Shown here: piece by piece, positions 1 through 9,202 of the stretch | Position numbering within the stretch: position 1 is the first letter of the stretch | How the letters are laid out: each line of letters begins with the position of its first letter | Assembly: GCF_008704205.1 (NCBI RefSeq) | Contig: NZ_VXLC01000001.1 | Location: 1,347,493 to 1,411,492, forward strand | Length of the DNA: 64,000 bases | From: Nocardia colli | GTDB lineage: Bacteria > Actinomycetota > Actinomycetes > Mycobacteriales > Mycobacteriaceae | Direction: 5' to 3' | Notes under the pieces: model-generated | The model's input: the letters and a program-made list of their open reading frames with translations, nothing else | Told to the model about the DNA's origin: nothing | Databases searched by the model: none | Made by a program: the position numbers and the translations under genes

Positions 1-797
1 GCATGCTCGCGCTGGCGGCGGGCCACCCGGCGGAGGCGATCGCGTGGTGCCGCAGGGAGGGCCGCACGCCCGGCGACACCGCCGACGGGCCGCTCACTCC
101 GTGGACCCAGGTCGTGCTCGCGGCAGCACTGCGGGAGCTCGGCGAATCCGTCTCGGCCGCAGCACTTCTCGACACGCTCGCCGCCGGGCCGATGATCCGG
201 GCACTGCCCGCGGTGCACGCCGACGTGCTCGACCAGCAGGCATTCCTGTTGCACGACAGCGATATCGAGCAGGCGCTGCGCCTGCACCACGAAGCATTAC
301 GTCTCCGCGCGGAGCGCGAACTCGTTCTCGGTTGCGTAGCGAGTCTCGAGTCGCTGGCCGCGGTGCTGGCCCGGCGCGGCACCCTCGAACCGGCGGCCGT
401 CCTGCTCGGTGCCGCCGAGCGCGCCCGCGCCGACACCGGGTCGGCACCCGGAAGTTCGGTGGTGATAGCCCGTACCCTGCTGGATTCCCGTGTCGCAGAA
501 CAGGACCTGGCCGGCCACCTCGATCGCGGCCGATCCATGGGCATCACCCAGGCCGTCGACTACGCCACCAAGGCACGCGGCAAACGCAACCGACCGGACT
601 CCGGTTGGGCGAGTCTCACGCCGATGGAACGCTCCGTCGTCGACCTCGCCGTCGACGGCCTGTCCAATCCGGAGATCGCCGCGCGCCTGTTCATCAGTCG
701 CGGCACCGTGAAAACCCATCTGGCCCACGTCTACGCCAAGCTCGGCATCGCCAACCGCACCGAACTCGCCCGCCTGCACGTGCCCGCGGACGGCTGA
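1..797 (+). CDS. LuxR-family transcriptional regulator, C-terminal part (cut by window edge)
   Basis: Carboxy-terminal part of a LuxR-family DNA-binding regulator; the gene enters from the left edge, so its start and N-terminal domains are not visible. The visible ~264 residues are mostly Ala/Leu-rich helices of the TPR-like kind found in the middle of large LuxR regulators. They end in a clear LuxR/FixJ helix-turn-helix over the last 60 residues, beginning LTPMERSVVDLAVDGL, with the recognition segment SRGTVKTHLAHVYAKLG. Membership of the large ATP-binding (LAL) class would fit the helical region but cannot be shown, because no P-loop is in view. It converges on yjbQ with a single base between the two stop codons. 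Target genes are unknown. Confidence 0.85.
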   Translation, partial: MLALAAGHPAEAIAWCRREGRTPGDTADGPLTPWTQVVLAAALRELGESVSAAALLDTLAAGPMIRALPAVHADVLDQQAFLLHDSDIEQALRLHHEALRLRAERELVLGCVASLESLAAVLARRGTLEPAAVLLGAAERARADTGSAPGSSVVIARTLLDSRVAEQDLAGHLDRGRSMGITQAVDYATKARGKRNRPDSGWASLTPMERSVVDLAVDGLSNPEIAARLFISRGTVKTHLAHVYAKLGIANRTELARLHVPADG

Positions 798-798
798 C

Positions 799-1209
799 TC
801 AGCTGAGGAACGACAACCGCACCTGCCGATCCGGATTGTCGATATTGAGATCGACCAGCGCGACGGACTGCCAGGTTCCCAACGCCATCGCCCCGCCGAT
901 CACCGGGATCGTCGCGTAGGGCGCGATCAACGCGGGCATCACGTGCGAGCGCCCGTGCCCGCGCGACCCGTGCGCGTGCCGCCAGCGATCATCCGCGGGC
1001 AGCAGATCGCGCAGCGCCGCCAGCAGATCGTCGTCACTGCGCGCACCGAGCTCCAGCACCGCGACCCCGGCCGTCGCGTGCGGCACGAAGACATTGAGCA
1101 ACCCGTCCCCGCCGCCGGACGCGTCGCGCACGAACGACGCGCATTGGCCGGTGATGTCCTGCACAACCTCGGTCCGACCGGTGGTCACCGCTAATACCGT
1201 GCTCTTCAT
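799..1209 (-). CDS. YjbQ/UPF0047 family protein
   Basis: Small single-domain protein of about 136 residues in the YjbQ (UPF0047) family; some members show thiamine-phosphate-synthase-like activity, but the physiological role is unsettled. The family signature is seen in VFVPHATAGVAVLE and the His-rich stretch HAHGSRGHGRSHVMPAL, which supplies conserved ligand histidines, followed by GTWQSVALVDLN near the C-terminus. Length is normal. I chose the ATG at 1209 because MKSTVLAVTTG matches the usual beginning of the family; an ATG at 1227 (six residues longer) is the alternative. It is transcribed away from lysC, so the 1210-1416 gap should hold both promoters. Cytoplasmic, probably a small trimeric enzyme (family knowledge). 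Confidence 0.85.
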   Translation of the reverse strand: MKSTVLAVTTGRTEVVQDITGQCASFVRDASGGGDGLLNVFVPHATAGVAVLELGARSDDDLLAALRDLLPADDRWRHAHGSRGHGRSHVMPALIAPYATIPVIGGAMALGTWQSVALVDLNIDNPDRQVRLSFLS

Positions 1210-1416
1210 CACTCCATCGTGCGTCATGCACCCGGCGGCGGCCGCACGCAATGCCGGAGCTGCGGCGGCGCTTCCGGCGAAGTTCGCGACCGAGTCCGAC
1301 CAGCGAAACAGCTCCGCCGCGGCGCTCGGCTGAGGAGCCAGCCGGAATTCGCTGGACCACGGCCGGTAGTCTGGGTGGCTGTTAGCAGCTGGTAGTCGAT
1401 CTTGGAGGACCCTGTC

Positions 1417-2682
1417 GTGGCTCTCGTTGTTCAGAAGTACGGAGGATCCTCGGTGGCTACCGCCGAGCGCATCCGGCGCGTCGCTGAACGGATCGTCGAG
1501 ACCAAGAAGGCAGGCCACGACGTGGTGGTCGTCTGCTCGGCCATGGGCGATACCACCGACGAACTGCTCGACCTCGCCCAGCAGGTGGCGCCCGCGCCGC
1601 CGGCCCGGGAAATGGACATGCTGCTCACCTCGGGTGAGCGCATCTCCAACGCGCTGGTGGCGATGGCCATCCACTCGCTCGGCGCGGAGGCCCGCTCGTT
1701 CACCGGCTCGCAGGCCGGCGTGATCACCACCGGCGCGCACGGCAACGCGAAGATCATCGACGTCACCCCCGGCCGCCTGCGTCAGGCGCTGGACGACGGG
1801 CAGATCGTGCTGGTCGCCGGCTTCCAGGGCGTGAGCCAGGACAGCAAGGACGTCACCACGCTCGGCCGGGGCGGCTCCGACACCACCGCGGTCGCGCTGG
1901 CCGCGGCGCTGGAGGCCGACGTCTGCGAGATCTACACCGACGTGGACGGCGTCTTCACCGCCGACCCGCGGATCGTGCCGGACGCGCAGCGGCTGGAGCA
2001 GGTCTCCTACGAGGAGATGCTGGAGCTCGCGGCCTGCGGCGCGAAGGTGCTGATGCTGCGCTGCGTCGAATACGCGCGCCGGTACAACGTGCCTGTGCAT
2101 GTTCGCTCGTCCTATACCGACAAGCCGGGCACCTACGTTTACGGATCGATGGAGGACATCCCCTTGGAGCAAGCAATCCTCACGGGCGTCGCGCACGATC
2201 GCAGCGAGGCCAAGGTCACCGTGGTCGGGCTGCCCGACGTCCCCGGCTACGCCGCCAAGGTGTTCCGCGCGGTCGCCGACGCCGAGATCAATATCGACAT
2301 GGTGCTGCAGAACGTCTCCAAGATCGATACCGGCAAGACCGACATCACCTTCACCCTGCCCAAGACCGACGGCGCGCGCGCCGTCGAGATGCTGACCAAG
2401 CAGCAGGCCGAGATCGGCTTCTCGCAGGTGCTCTACGACGACCACATCGGCAAGGTGTCCCTGGTCGGTGCGGGCATGAAGAGCCACCCCGGGGTCACCG
2501 CCACGTTCTGTGAGGCGCTGGCCGACGCGGGCGTGAACATCGATCTGATCTCCACCTCCGAGATCCGGATCTCGGTGCTGGTCCGCGACAGCGAACTGGA
2601 CGAGGCCGTCCAGGTGCTGCACCGGGCGTTCAATCTCGGCGGCGACGAGGTCGCCGTGGTGCACGCCGGAACAGGACGGTAA
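1417..2682 (+). CDS. lysC: Aspartokinase, alpha subunit
   Basis: Phosphorylates L-aspartate to 4-phospho-aspartate, the first step towards lysine, diaminopimelate, threonine and methionine. The 421-residue protein starts with the kinase motif [10 protein letters not shown], has the amino-acid-kinase core to about residue 240 ([32 protein letters not shown]), then two ACT regulatory domains, as in lysine-plus-threonine-inhibited actinobacterial enzymes. The GTG at 1417 is preferred because GGAGGA lies at 1404-1409 and the protein then begins right at the family N-terminus; an in-frame TTG at 1402 overlaps that ribosome site. The asd gene follows after three bases, so the pair is an operon, as in mycobacteria and corynebacteria. 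An internal start (2149) would give the beta subunit. Confidence 0.97.
   Translation: MALVVQKYGGSSVATAERIRRVAERIVETKKAGHDVVVVCSAMGDTTDELLDLAQQVAPAPPAREMDMLLTSGERISNALVAMAIHSLGAEARSFTGSQAGVITTGAHGNAKIIDVTPGRLRQALDDGQIVLVAGFQGVSQDSKDVTTLGRGGSDTTAVALAAALEADVCEIYTDVDGVFTADPRIVPDAQRLEQVSYEEMLELAACGAKVLMLRCVEYARRYNVPVHVRSSYTDKPGTYVYGSMEDIPLEQAILTGVAHDRSEAKVTVVGLPDVPGYAAKVFRAVADAEINIDMVLQNVSKIDTGKTDITFTLPKTDGARAVEMLTKQQAEIGFSQVLYDDHIGKVSLVGAGMKSHPGVTATFCEALADAGVNIDLISTSEIRISVLVRDSELDEAVQVLHRAFNLGGDEVAVVHAGTGR
2149..2682 (+). CDS. lysC: Aspartokinase beta subunit from internal in-frame start
   Basis: In corynebacteria and mycobacteria the regulatory beta subunit of aspartokinase is translated from a start inside the alpha gene (established knowledge). 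Here codon 245 is an ATG at 2149, giving a 177-residue product that begins [17 protein letters not shown] and contains just the two ACT domains; the position matches the known internal start, next to the conserved LTGVA segment. The sequence upstream has no strong purine-rich ribosome site, so translation from here is inferred by homology only. Confidence 0.55.
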   Translation: MEDIPLEQAILTGVAHDRSEAKVTVVGLPDVPGYAAKVFRAVADAEINIDMVLQNVSKIDTGKTDITFTLPKTDGARAVEMLTKQQAEIGFSQVLYDDHIGKVSLVGAGMKSHPGVTATFCEALADAGVNIDLISTSEIRISVLVRDSELDEAVQVLHRAFNLGGDEVAVVHAGTGR

Positions 2683-3720
<1,038 letters not shown>

Positions 3721-3737
3721 GGACGTTTCGGTACGAC

Positions 3738-3770
3738 GCGGCCGTGGATCCCTACCGGATCCACGGCCGC
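3738..3770. terminator. Bidirectional terminator hairpin between asd and bglX
   Basis: Perfect 14-bp inverted repeat (GCGGCCGTGGATCC and its complement) with a 5-base loop CTACC, placed between the convergent stops of asd (3720) and the beta-glucosidase gene (3777). There is no long U-tract, which is common for actinobacterial terminators. Confidence 0.75.
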
Positions 3771-3776
3771 GGTCGT

Positions 3777-6203
3777 CTACCCCAGTTCGTAGTCGATGGT
3801 CAGCCGTTGATCGGCGATCGAATGCCCGGCTCGGATCGCGTACGTGCCGGGCACCTTTCGCCACGTGCCGTCGTCCCAGATCTCGAAGGCCCGATCCGGG
3901 ATGCGGATCTCGGCCTCGACCAGTTCGCCCGGATCGGCCTCGACGCGGGCGAAACCGGCCAGCCAGCGAGCGGGACGGAGCGCCGAATCGTTGACAGGCG
4001 CAAGGTAGACCTGCACGACCTCGCCGCCGCGTCGGTCGCCGGTGTTGCGCAGGCGGACGGTCACCGTGCTGCCGTCGTTGGTGATCGACTCGTAATCCCA
4101 TGTGGTGTAACCGAACCCGTGCCCGAACGGGTAGGCCGGAGTCGTACCCGCTCGCTCCCACGCGCGGTAGCCGATGAACAGGTCCTCGCGGTAGACGAGT
4201 TCGCCGTCGGCCGGGGTGACCTCCGAGACGGGGCAATCGGCCAGGGTGGCAGGCCAGGTGGTGGGCAGCCTGCCGCCCGGCTCGGTGCCGCCGAGCAGCA
4301 CCTCGGCGAGCGCGGCGCCGCCCTGCTGGCCGGGGAACCAGCTCAGCAGGATTGCGGGAACGTCGTTGCGCCAAGGCATTTCGACCGGTGAGCCGGCGTT
4401 CACCACCACCACGGTGTTCGGATTCGCCGCGGCGACCCGGCTGACCAATTCGTCTTGGCGGCCGGGGAGTTTCAAACTGCTGCGGTCGAAGCCCTCGGAC
4501 TCGACCTGCTCGGTGGTGGCGACCACGACCACCGCGACGTCGGCGGCGCGGGCCGCCTCGACCGCCTCGGCGATCAGCTCGTCCGGATCGCGCCGGGGAT
4601 CGCTGTGCGCGAGGGTGAACAGGATCGCCTGGATCGGCGGATCCGCCACCTTCATCGGCGTATGGGTCATGCGCACCTCGACCGTAGTTCCAGCCGTGAG
4701 GTCGACCGTGCCGCGTTCGGTCGGCGTGCCGAAGAAAGCCTCGAACGGGTCTGCGCCGGTGAGGGATTCGTCGCCCTCGAACAGTACGGTGCCATCGACG
4801 GTGAGGTGGAAATCGCCGACACCCTTGGTGCCGAACACATGCGCGCCGGTTTCTTCAGGAGTGAACGTGCCGTACACCTCGACGGAGTGCAGTGCGTCGT
4901 AGTCGATGCCGTCCGGCAGTTCGCCGAGCCAGTTGACCATGCCGTTGGGCAGCGAGCTCTCCCCGAGCAGGGTGCCATCCGCGTCGAAAACCCTGGCGTG
5001 CAAGTCGAATCCGCGATCCGCGGCCCCGAGGACGTCGCTCGGGGCGGCGCCGATCGCATAGGTCAGCGCGCCGTCCGGCAGCGCGGCGTTCAGCCCGTCC
5101 AGCGGCGACACCACGGACTCCGGGAACACGGTGGCCGAACCGCCGCCGAGAATGCGGGCATCGCGGGCGGCCAGGCCGATCAGCGCGACCTTCGTCCGGC
5201 TCGCGTCGAGGGGGAGGGTGGATTGCTCGTTACGCACCAGAACAAAAGCGCGCGAGGCGATTTCCCGCGCCAACGCGACGCCGTCGATTTGGGCGGGCGG
5301 CGTGGTAACCGCGGGCTCCGCGCCCTCCAGCAGCCCGACCCGCGCCGCGAGCCGCAGCACATTGCGCACTGCCGCATCGACGACGGACTCGTCCACGTCG
5401 CCGTTGCGCACCGCCGCGACAAGCGCTTCCCCGTAGACCCCACGCGGTCCCGGCATCGCGACATCCAGCCCCGCGGTGATCGCGGCGACAGTCGACCTGG
5501 CGGCCATCCAGTCCGAGACGACGATCCCGTCGAAACCCCATTCCCCGCGCAGTATTCCGTTCAGCAGTTCGCCGTGCTCGGTCATCGTCGTGCCGTTGAC
5601 CTGGTTGTAGGCCGCCATCACGCCCCACGGCCCGGCCGCGCGGACCATCGCCTCGAACGGCGCCAGATACAGCTCGCGCAACGCCCGCTCGGACACGACA
5701 TTGTTCACCGTGAAGCGTTCGGTCTCGGCGTCGTTGGCGACGAAATGCTTGACCGTGGTGCCGATTCCGCCGTCCTGCACCCCGCTCACGTAGCCGGTCC
5801 CGATCCGCCCGGTCAGATACGGATCCTCGGAGTAGCTCTCGAAATGCCTTCCGCCCAGCGGTGATCGATGCAGATTGACCGTCGGCGCGAGCAGCACGTG
5901 CACGCCTTTGCGCCGGGCCTCCTGCGCGAGCAGCCGCCCGGCCCGCCTGGCCAGTTCCGGATCCCAGGTGGCCGCGAGCGCGGTCGGCGACGGCAGTGCG
6001 ATGGACGGATCGTCGGCGGTCCAGCGCACCCCGCGTACCCCGATCGGCCCGTCGGACATCACCAGCGACCGCAAACCGATCTCCGGCAGCGCGGGCAGCG
6101 ACCACATGTCCTGCCCCATCAGCAACCGGGCCTTGGCCGGCAGGTCGAGCTTCCCGACGGCCGCCGTCACCGCTGCTTCACGGGCCTCGTCGGCTGGACT
6201 CAT
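3777..6203 (-). CDS. Glycoside hydrolase family 3 beta-glucosidase with PA14 domain
   Basis: Hydrolyses terminal beta-linked sugars from oligosaccharides or glycosides. The 808-residue protein shows the GH3 N-terminal barrel with KHFVANDAETERF and the nucleophile Asp in GFDGIVVSDWMAA (about residue 231), the C-terminal GH3 domain, an inserted PA14 carbohydrate-binding domain around residues 410-550 (GVGDFHLTVDGTVLFEGDES), and a fibronectin-III-like end (EVVQVYLAPVND). No signal peptide is seen, so it is probably cytoplasmic. The ATG at 6203 is chosen because AAAGGAG stands seven bases upstream; the reading frame stays open beyond it but without support. It stands alone, with no transporter next to it, so the natural substrate is open. 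Confidence 0.92.
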   Translation of the reverse strand: MSPADEAREAAVTAAVGKLDLPAKARLLMGQDMWSLPALPEIGLRSLVMSDGPIGVRGVRWTADDPSIALPSPTALAATWDPELARRAGRLLAQEARRKGVHVLLAPTVNLHRSPLGGRHFESYSEDPYLTGRIGTGYVSGVQDGGIGTTVKHFVANDAETERFTVNNVVSERALRELYLAPFEAMVRAAGPWGVMAAYNQVNGTTMTEHGELLNGILRGEWGFDGIVVSDWMAARSTVAAITAGLDVAMPGPRGVYGEALVAAVRNGDVDESVVDAAVRNVLRLAARVGLLEGAEPAVTTPPAQIDGVALAREIASRAFVLVRNEQSTLPLDASRTKVALIGLAARDARILGGGSATVFPESVVSPLDGLNAALPDGALTYAIGAAPSDVLGAADRGFDLHARVFDADGTLLGESSLPNGMVNWLGELPDGIDYDALHSVEVYGTFTPEETGAHVFGTKGVGDFHLTVDGTVLFEGDESLTGADPFEAFFGTPTERGTVDLTAGTTVEVRMTHTPMKVADPPIQAILFTLAHSDPRRDPDELIAEAVEAARAADVAVVVVATTEQVESEGFDRSSLKLPGRQDELVSRVAAANPNTVVVVNAGSPVEMPWRNDVPAILLSWFPGQQGGAALAEVLLGGTEPGGRLPTTWPATLADCPVSEVTPADGELVYREDLFIGYRAWERAGTTPAYPFGHGFGYTTWDYESITNDGSTVTVRLRNTGDRRGGEVVQVYLAPVNDSALRPARWLAGFARVEADPGELVEAEIRIPDRAFEIWDDGTWRKVPGTYAIRAGHSIADQRLTIDYELG

Positions 6204-6341
6204 GATGAACTCCTTTGTCTGCACTGCCTGCCCGCTCTGCTGTCCCTGAGTCACAAGCCCGAGCGTAACCAGCCGCGCCGCGCCTCCCGGTCGACCCGAC
6301 TTCGGAGTGTGGCCGGAGCATTCGCCCGCGGCTCGCGAAGT

Positions 6342-6358
6342 GGTACCGTATCTGGTAC
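6342..6358. promoter_or_regulatory. Candidate YefM-YoeB operator (two GGTACC palindromes)
   Basis: Two copies of the 6-bp palindrome GGTACC, 11 bp apart (6342-6347 and 6353-6358), lie 17 bp upstream of the antitoxin ATG. Autorepressed yefM-yoeB operons carry paired palindromes at this place; the assignment is inferred from position and symmetry. Confidence 0.6.
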
Positions 6359-6374
6359 CGGTTGAGGAGGATTT

Positions 6375-6623
6375 ATGGCTGCTGCGATTACTGTGAGCGA
6401 AGCACGAAAGCACCTATTTCCTCTGGTCAAACAGGTAAACGACGACCACGACACGGTAGAGATCGTGTCGAAGGGGGGAAATGCGGTGCTGATGTCCAAG
6501 GAAGACTACGACTCGCTGATGACCACGGTCCAGCTGCTCAGCGGACCCGATGGCGCCCGCCTACGTCAGTCGATTCAAGAGCTCGAGGGCGGTGGAGGCA
6601 TCGCTCGCGAGCTCCTCGAATGA
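6375..6623 (+). CDS. Antitoxin of the Phd/YefM family
   Basis: Antitoxin that neutralises the downstream YoeB-type RNase and represses the operon. The 82-residue protein has the compact Phd/YefM N-terminal DNA-binding fold (TVSEARKHLFPLVKQVND, then VEIVSKGGNAVLMSKEDYDSL) and a flexible acidic C-terminal tail that in this family wraps around the toxin. A strong ribosome site GAGGAGGA sits three bases before the ATG, consistent with the antitoxin being made in excess. Its stop overlaps the toxin start by four bases (ATGA), giving translational coupling. Two GGTACC palindromes upstream are probably its operator. Typical length; no sign of decay. Confidence 0.93.
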   Translation: MAAAITVSEARKHLFPLVKQVNDDHDTVEIVSKGGNAVLMSKEDYDSLMTTVQLLSGPDGARLRQSIQELEGGGGIARELLE

Positions 6624-6877
6624 AGCTCGTTTTCTCCGAATCGGCCTGGGAGGAATACAGCGCGTGGCTACCGCGTGATCGCACCGTGCTGAAGAAGGTC
6701 AACGTGCTGATCAAGGCGATCATGAACGACCCATTCGAGGGCATCGGCAAACCCGAGCCGCTGAAGCACGACCTGGCCGGCTACTGGTCGCGCCGAATCA
6801 CTCAGGAGCACCGCATCGTCTACAAAGTTGTCGAGGACGCGGTGTGGATCGCCAAGGTCGGTAAGCACTACGAATGA
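6620..6877 (+). CDS. Toxin of the YoeB/Txe family, ribosome-dependent mRNA interferase
   Basis: Endoribonuclease toxin that cuts mRNA in the ribosomal A site when the antitoxin is lost. The 85-residue protein keeps every residue known to matter in E. coli YoeB, and at identical numbers: Glu46 (GKPEPLK), Arg65 (EHRIVY), His83 and Tyr84 (GKHYE at the end). The length is also identical to the family norm, so the toxin should be active. The ATG overlaps the antitoxin stop. No other genes are linked to the pair. Chromosomal pairs of this kind in actinobacteria act in stress response or simply stabilise the locus; which applies here cannot be told. Confidence 0.94.
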   Translation: MKLVFSESAWEEYSAWLPRDRTVLKKVNVLIKAIMNDPFEGIGKPEPLKHDLAGYWSRRITQEHRIVYKVVEDAVWIAKVGKHYE

Positions 6878-6944
6878 CGTCGCCGCAGGCGACCGGCCCG
6901 AAATCGGGTCGCCTGCTCGCCCGCGGGGCTGTTAGCCTCCGCCG

Positions 6945-7859
6945 ATGGCAAACCCCTATCCCCAGGTGTATCTAGGTGACCGGATCGTTGCGGCCGAGGC
7001 GGCAACGGTCGGGGTCGCATCGTCGGCGGTGTTGTACGGGCTCAGCGTCTACACCGTGTTTCCGGTTCATGTGGCGGGGGCGGCACGGACCGCGTTCCGG
7101 TTGGACGATCACTTCCGGCGGCTCGAGGAGTCGTGCAAGATCATCGGGATCGATCGGTTCGCGCAGGAGTGGGACTACCAGCGGTTCTACGCCGCGGTGG
7201 TCGAGGTGGTCGGGCAGAATGCGCCGGTCGAGGACGTATTCGTCCGGGCGACAGTGCATGTCGTCGAGTCGATCCCCGGTACCCGGGTGCGTGGTTGCGC
7301 GATCCAGGTCAGCATTTTCGTCTACGACGCGGTGCCGATCGTCCCGCAGGACGGCATGCGGCTGAAATCCAGTCCGTGGCGGCGCATTCCGGACAACGCG
7401 ATCCCGTCGCGCGCGAAAGTCAACGGCGCGTATGTGAATTCGGTGCTGGCCAAGCAGGACGCGATCGACAGCGGCTACGACGACTGCATCTTCCTCGACG
7501 GCAACGGACACGTCTGTGAGCTCAGCGCCGCCAACATCTTCCTGGTCCGCAACGGCACGCTGATCACCCCGGACGTGTCCTGCGACATCCTCGACGGCAT
7601 CAACCGCCGGACCATCCTGACCCTGGCGGCCGAGGACGGCATCCCGGTGGTCGAACGCGCCGTCGACCTGACCGAGCTCTACATCGCCGACGAGGTCTTC
7701 GTCACCGGCACCTCCGCGGGCGCCGCCCCGGTCTTCGAGGTCGACGGTCGCACGGTCGCCGACGGGCAGGCGGGCCCGATCTCCCAGGCCCTGCGCAAGC
7801 GGCACGCCGCCGCGCTGCGCACCGACGACCTGCACGGCTGGATCACCCCGCTGAACTGA
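6945..7859 (+). CDS. Class IV PLP aminotransferase (branched-chain aminotransferase-like)
   Basis: Fold-type IV pyridoxal-phosphate enzyme of 304 residues. The PLP lysine is Lys158 in SRAKVNGAYVNSVLAKQDA, and the cofactor-phosphate segments ELSAANIFLVRNG and DGINRRTILTLA are well kept, followed by VFVTGTSAGAAPV. These features fit branched-chain amino-acid aminotransferase better than aminodeoxychorismate lyase or D-amino-acid aminotransferase, but single-gene context does not settle the substrate. The start ATG at 6945 gives MANPYPQVYLGD, close to the normal family beginning. It stands alone between the toxin gene and the convergent TMEM175-like gene; only 18 bases separate the two stops. 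Confidence 0.85.
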   Translation: MANPYPQVYLGDRIVAAEAATVGVASSAVLYGLSVYTVFPVHVAGAARTAFRLDDHFRRLEESCKIIGIDRFAQEWDYQRFYAAVVEVVGQNAPVEDVFVRATVHVVESIPGTRVRGCAIQVSIFVYDAVPIVPQDGMRLKSSPWRRIPDNAIPSRAKVNGAYVNSVLAKQDAIDSGYDDCIFLDGNGHVCELSAANIFLVRNGTLITPDVSCDILDGINRRTILTLAAEDGIPVVERAVDLTELYIADEVFVTGTSAGAAPVFEVDGRTVADGQAGPISQALRKRHAAALRTDDLHGWITPLN

Positions 7860-7877
7860 CCCCCGCGTGCGTCCGGG

Positions 7878-8549
7878 CTAGGCCTGCGCGTGCTCGGCCC
7901 GGCGCACCGTGCCCTCCGGCCGGAGGCGATCGAGCAGCTTCCCGCCGAACGAGGCGGCCAGCGGAACGAAGAACCAGACGTACCAGATGTAGGGCGTGAC
8001 CCACACCAGCCCGGCCGTCGCCGCGAAGACCGCGGTGACCGCCACGGACGCGTTGGCGCTGAGCCGGAGTTTCGCCGGATCGACGCCGGGGCGCAGTTCC
8101 GCACGTCGCCAGGCGAATTCCTTCATGATCGCCTCGCTGCCGAACAGCGCCGCGGCGGTCGCGGCGAACAGGCACGCGGCCAGCTTGTTGTCCGACGCGT
8201 GCCCGAAAATCGCGGTCGGGAACGGCAGGAAGGCGGCGAACAGCAGCAGTGGCGCGTGCGCCGCGGTGGTTGCCCGGTCCAGCCGCTCGACCTCGTCGAT
8301 GAAGATGTGGTGCCTGCGCCACACCGACCACAGCAGGAAGAACGCCAGCACGAACGCGACGAACGACGCCTTCTCGTGCCAGAGGAATTCGGCCAAGGCG
8401 TGCGGGCTCGCCAGCTCTGCGCCCTCCGGCCGTTTGATCTCGATGACCAGCAGCGTGATCGCGATCGCCAGCACCGCGTCGGCGAACGCCCCCATCCGAT
8501 GGGCGCTGAAGAATCCATCCTCCGCAGAGGGCACTACGCGGTCGGTCAC
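7878..8549 (-). CDS. TMEM175/DUF1211 family membrane protein (potassium channel-like)
   Basis: Integral membrane protein of 223 residues with about six hydrophobic segments. The start of the first helix, RMGAFADAVLAIAITLLVIE, is the diagnostic TMEM175/DUF1211 motif (normally R-x-x-x-F-S-D); here Ser is replaced by Ala, giving F-A-D. A bacterial TMEM175 protomer has a single six-helix repeat and forms tetrameric potassium-leak channels (family knowledge). The GTG at 8549 is the only start that keeps the N-terminal leader before helix one. It is divergent from the thioesterase gene across 142 bases. Function as a channel is inferred from the family. Confidence 0.82.
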   Translation of the reverse strand: MTDRVVPSAEDGFFSAHRMGAFADAVLAIAITLLVIEIKRPEGAELASPHALAEFLWHEKASFVAFVLAFFLLWSVWRRHHIFIDEVERLDRATTAAHAPLLLFAAFLPFPTAIFGHASDNKLAACLFAATAAALFGSEAIMKEFAWRRAELRPGVDPAKLRLSANASVAVTAVFAATAGLVWVTPYIWYVWFFVPLAASFGGKLLDRLRPEGTVRRAEHAQA

Positions 8550-8691
8550 TGCTCGGCTCCTAACGGCAATGCGGTGAATCGGTTGAACCGTAGCGGATCA
8601 CCGGCCGCGGGGTCTGCCGCGGGAAGCGGCGATGGGTAAGTGTGGCGTAACTTCACTCAGGACACAGTTGATTCCTGATTGGGGGGTGCGC

Positions 8692-9201
8692 ATGACCGGA
8701 CTCGCCGAAGCCGCTGATCATGGCCCACAGGGCACCGGGAGCGGCCAGGGACCGGAGTCCGCACACGGGGACAACTGTTTCGGCTGTGGACCGGCCAATC
8801 GAGCCGGGGTAGCGATGGTGTCGGCGCTGGTGGACGGGCGTCTCACCGGCACCTGCACCTTCGACGAGAAACACCAGGGCGCACCGGGCCTGGCGCACGG
8901 CGGCGTGGTCGCGGCCGTGCTGGACGAGGCCTCGGGCACCGTGCCGACGCACAGCGGGATCCCCGCGGTGACCGCCAAACTCACGGTGAACTACGTCAAG
9001 CCCGCGCCGCTGCATCGCCAGATGGCGGTGTCCGCGCACATCGATCGCCGCGACGGCGACCGCAAGCTGCACATCTACGCCCGGCTCGAACTCGACGGCG
9101 AACTCATCGCCGAGTCCGACGCGCCGTTCATCGTCGTCACCCCGGAGCACTTCCGCGCGCACGGCGCCAAGGAGGGCGAGCTGCCCTTCCTCGGCGTGTG
9201 A
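8692..9201 (+). CDS. PaaI-type hotdog-fold acyl-CoA thioesterase
   Basis: Hotdog-fold protein of about 169 residues in the 4HBT/PaaI group, which hydrolyses acyl- or aryl-CoA thioesters. The signature is NCFGCGPANRAGVAM followed by the core helix GAPGLAHGGVVAAVLDEASG, with the general-base acid in the D-E pair. An in-frame ATG exists at 8632, but the ATG at 8692 is preferred since a run of six G bases precedes it and the protein then begins near the conserved domain. The gene converges with a serine-hydrolase gene one base later. The substrate cannot be read from sequence; fatty-acyl-CoA chains are likely in a lipid-rich actinobacterium. Confidence 0.85.
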   Translation: MTGLAEAADHGPQGTGSGQGPESAHGDNCFGCGPANRAGVAMVSALVDGRLTGTCTFDEKHQGAPGLAHGGVVAAVLDEASGTVPTHSGIPAVTAKLTVNYVKPAPLHRQMAVSAHIDRRDGDRKLHIYARLELDGELIAESDAPFIVVTPEHFRAHGAKEGELPFLGV

Positions 9202-9202
9202 T

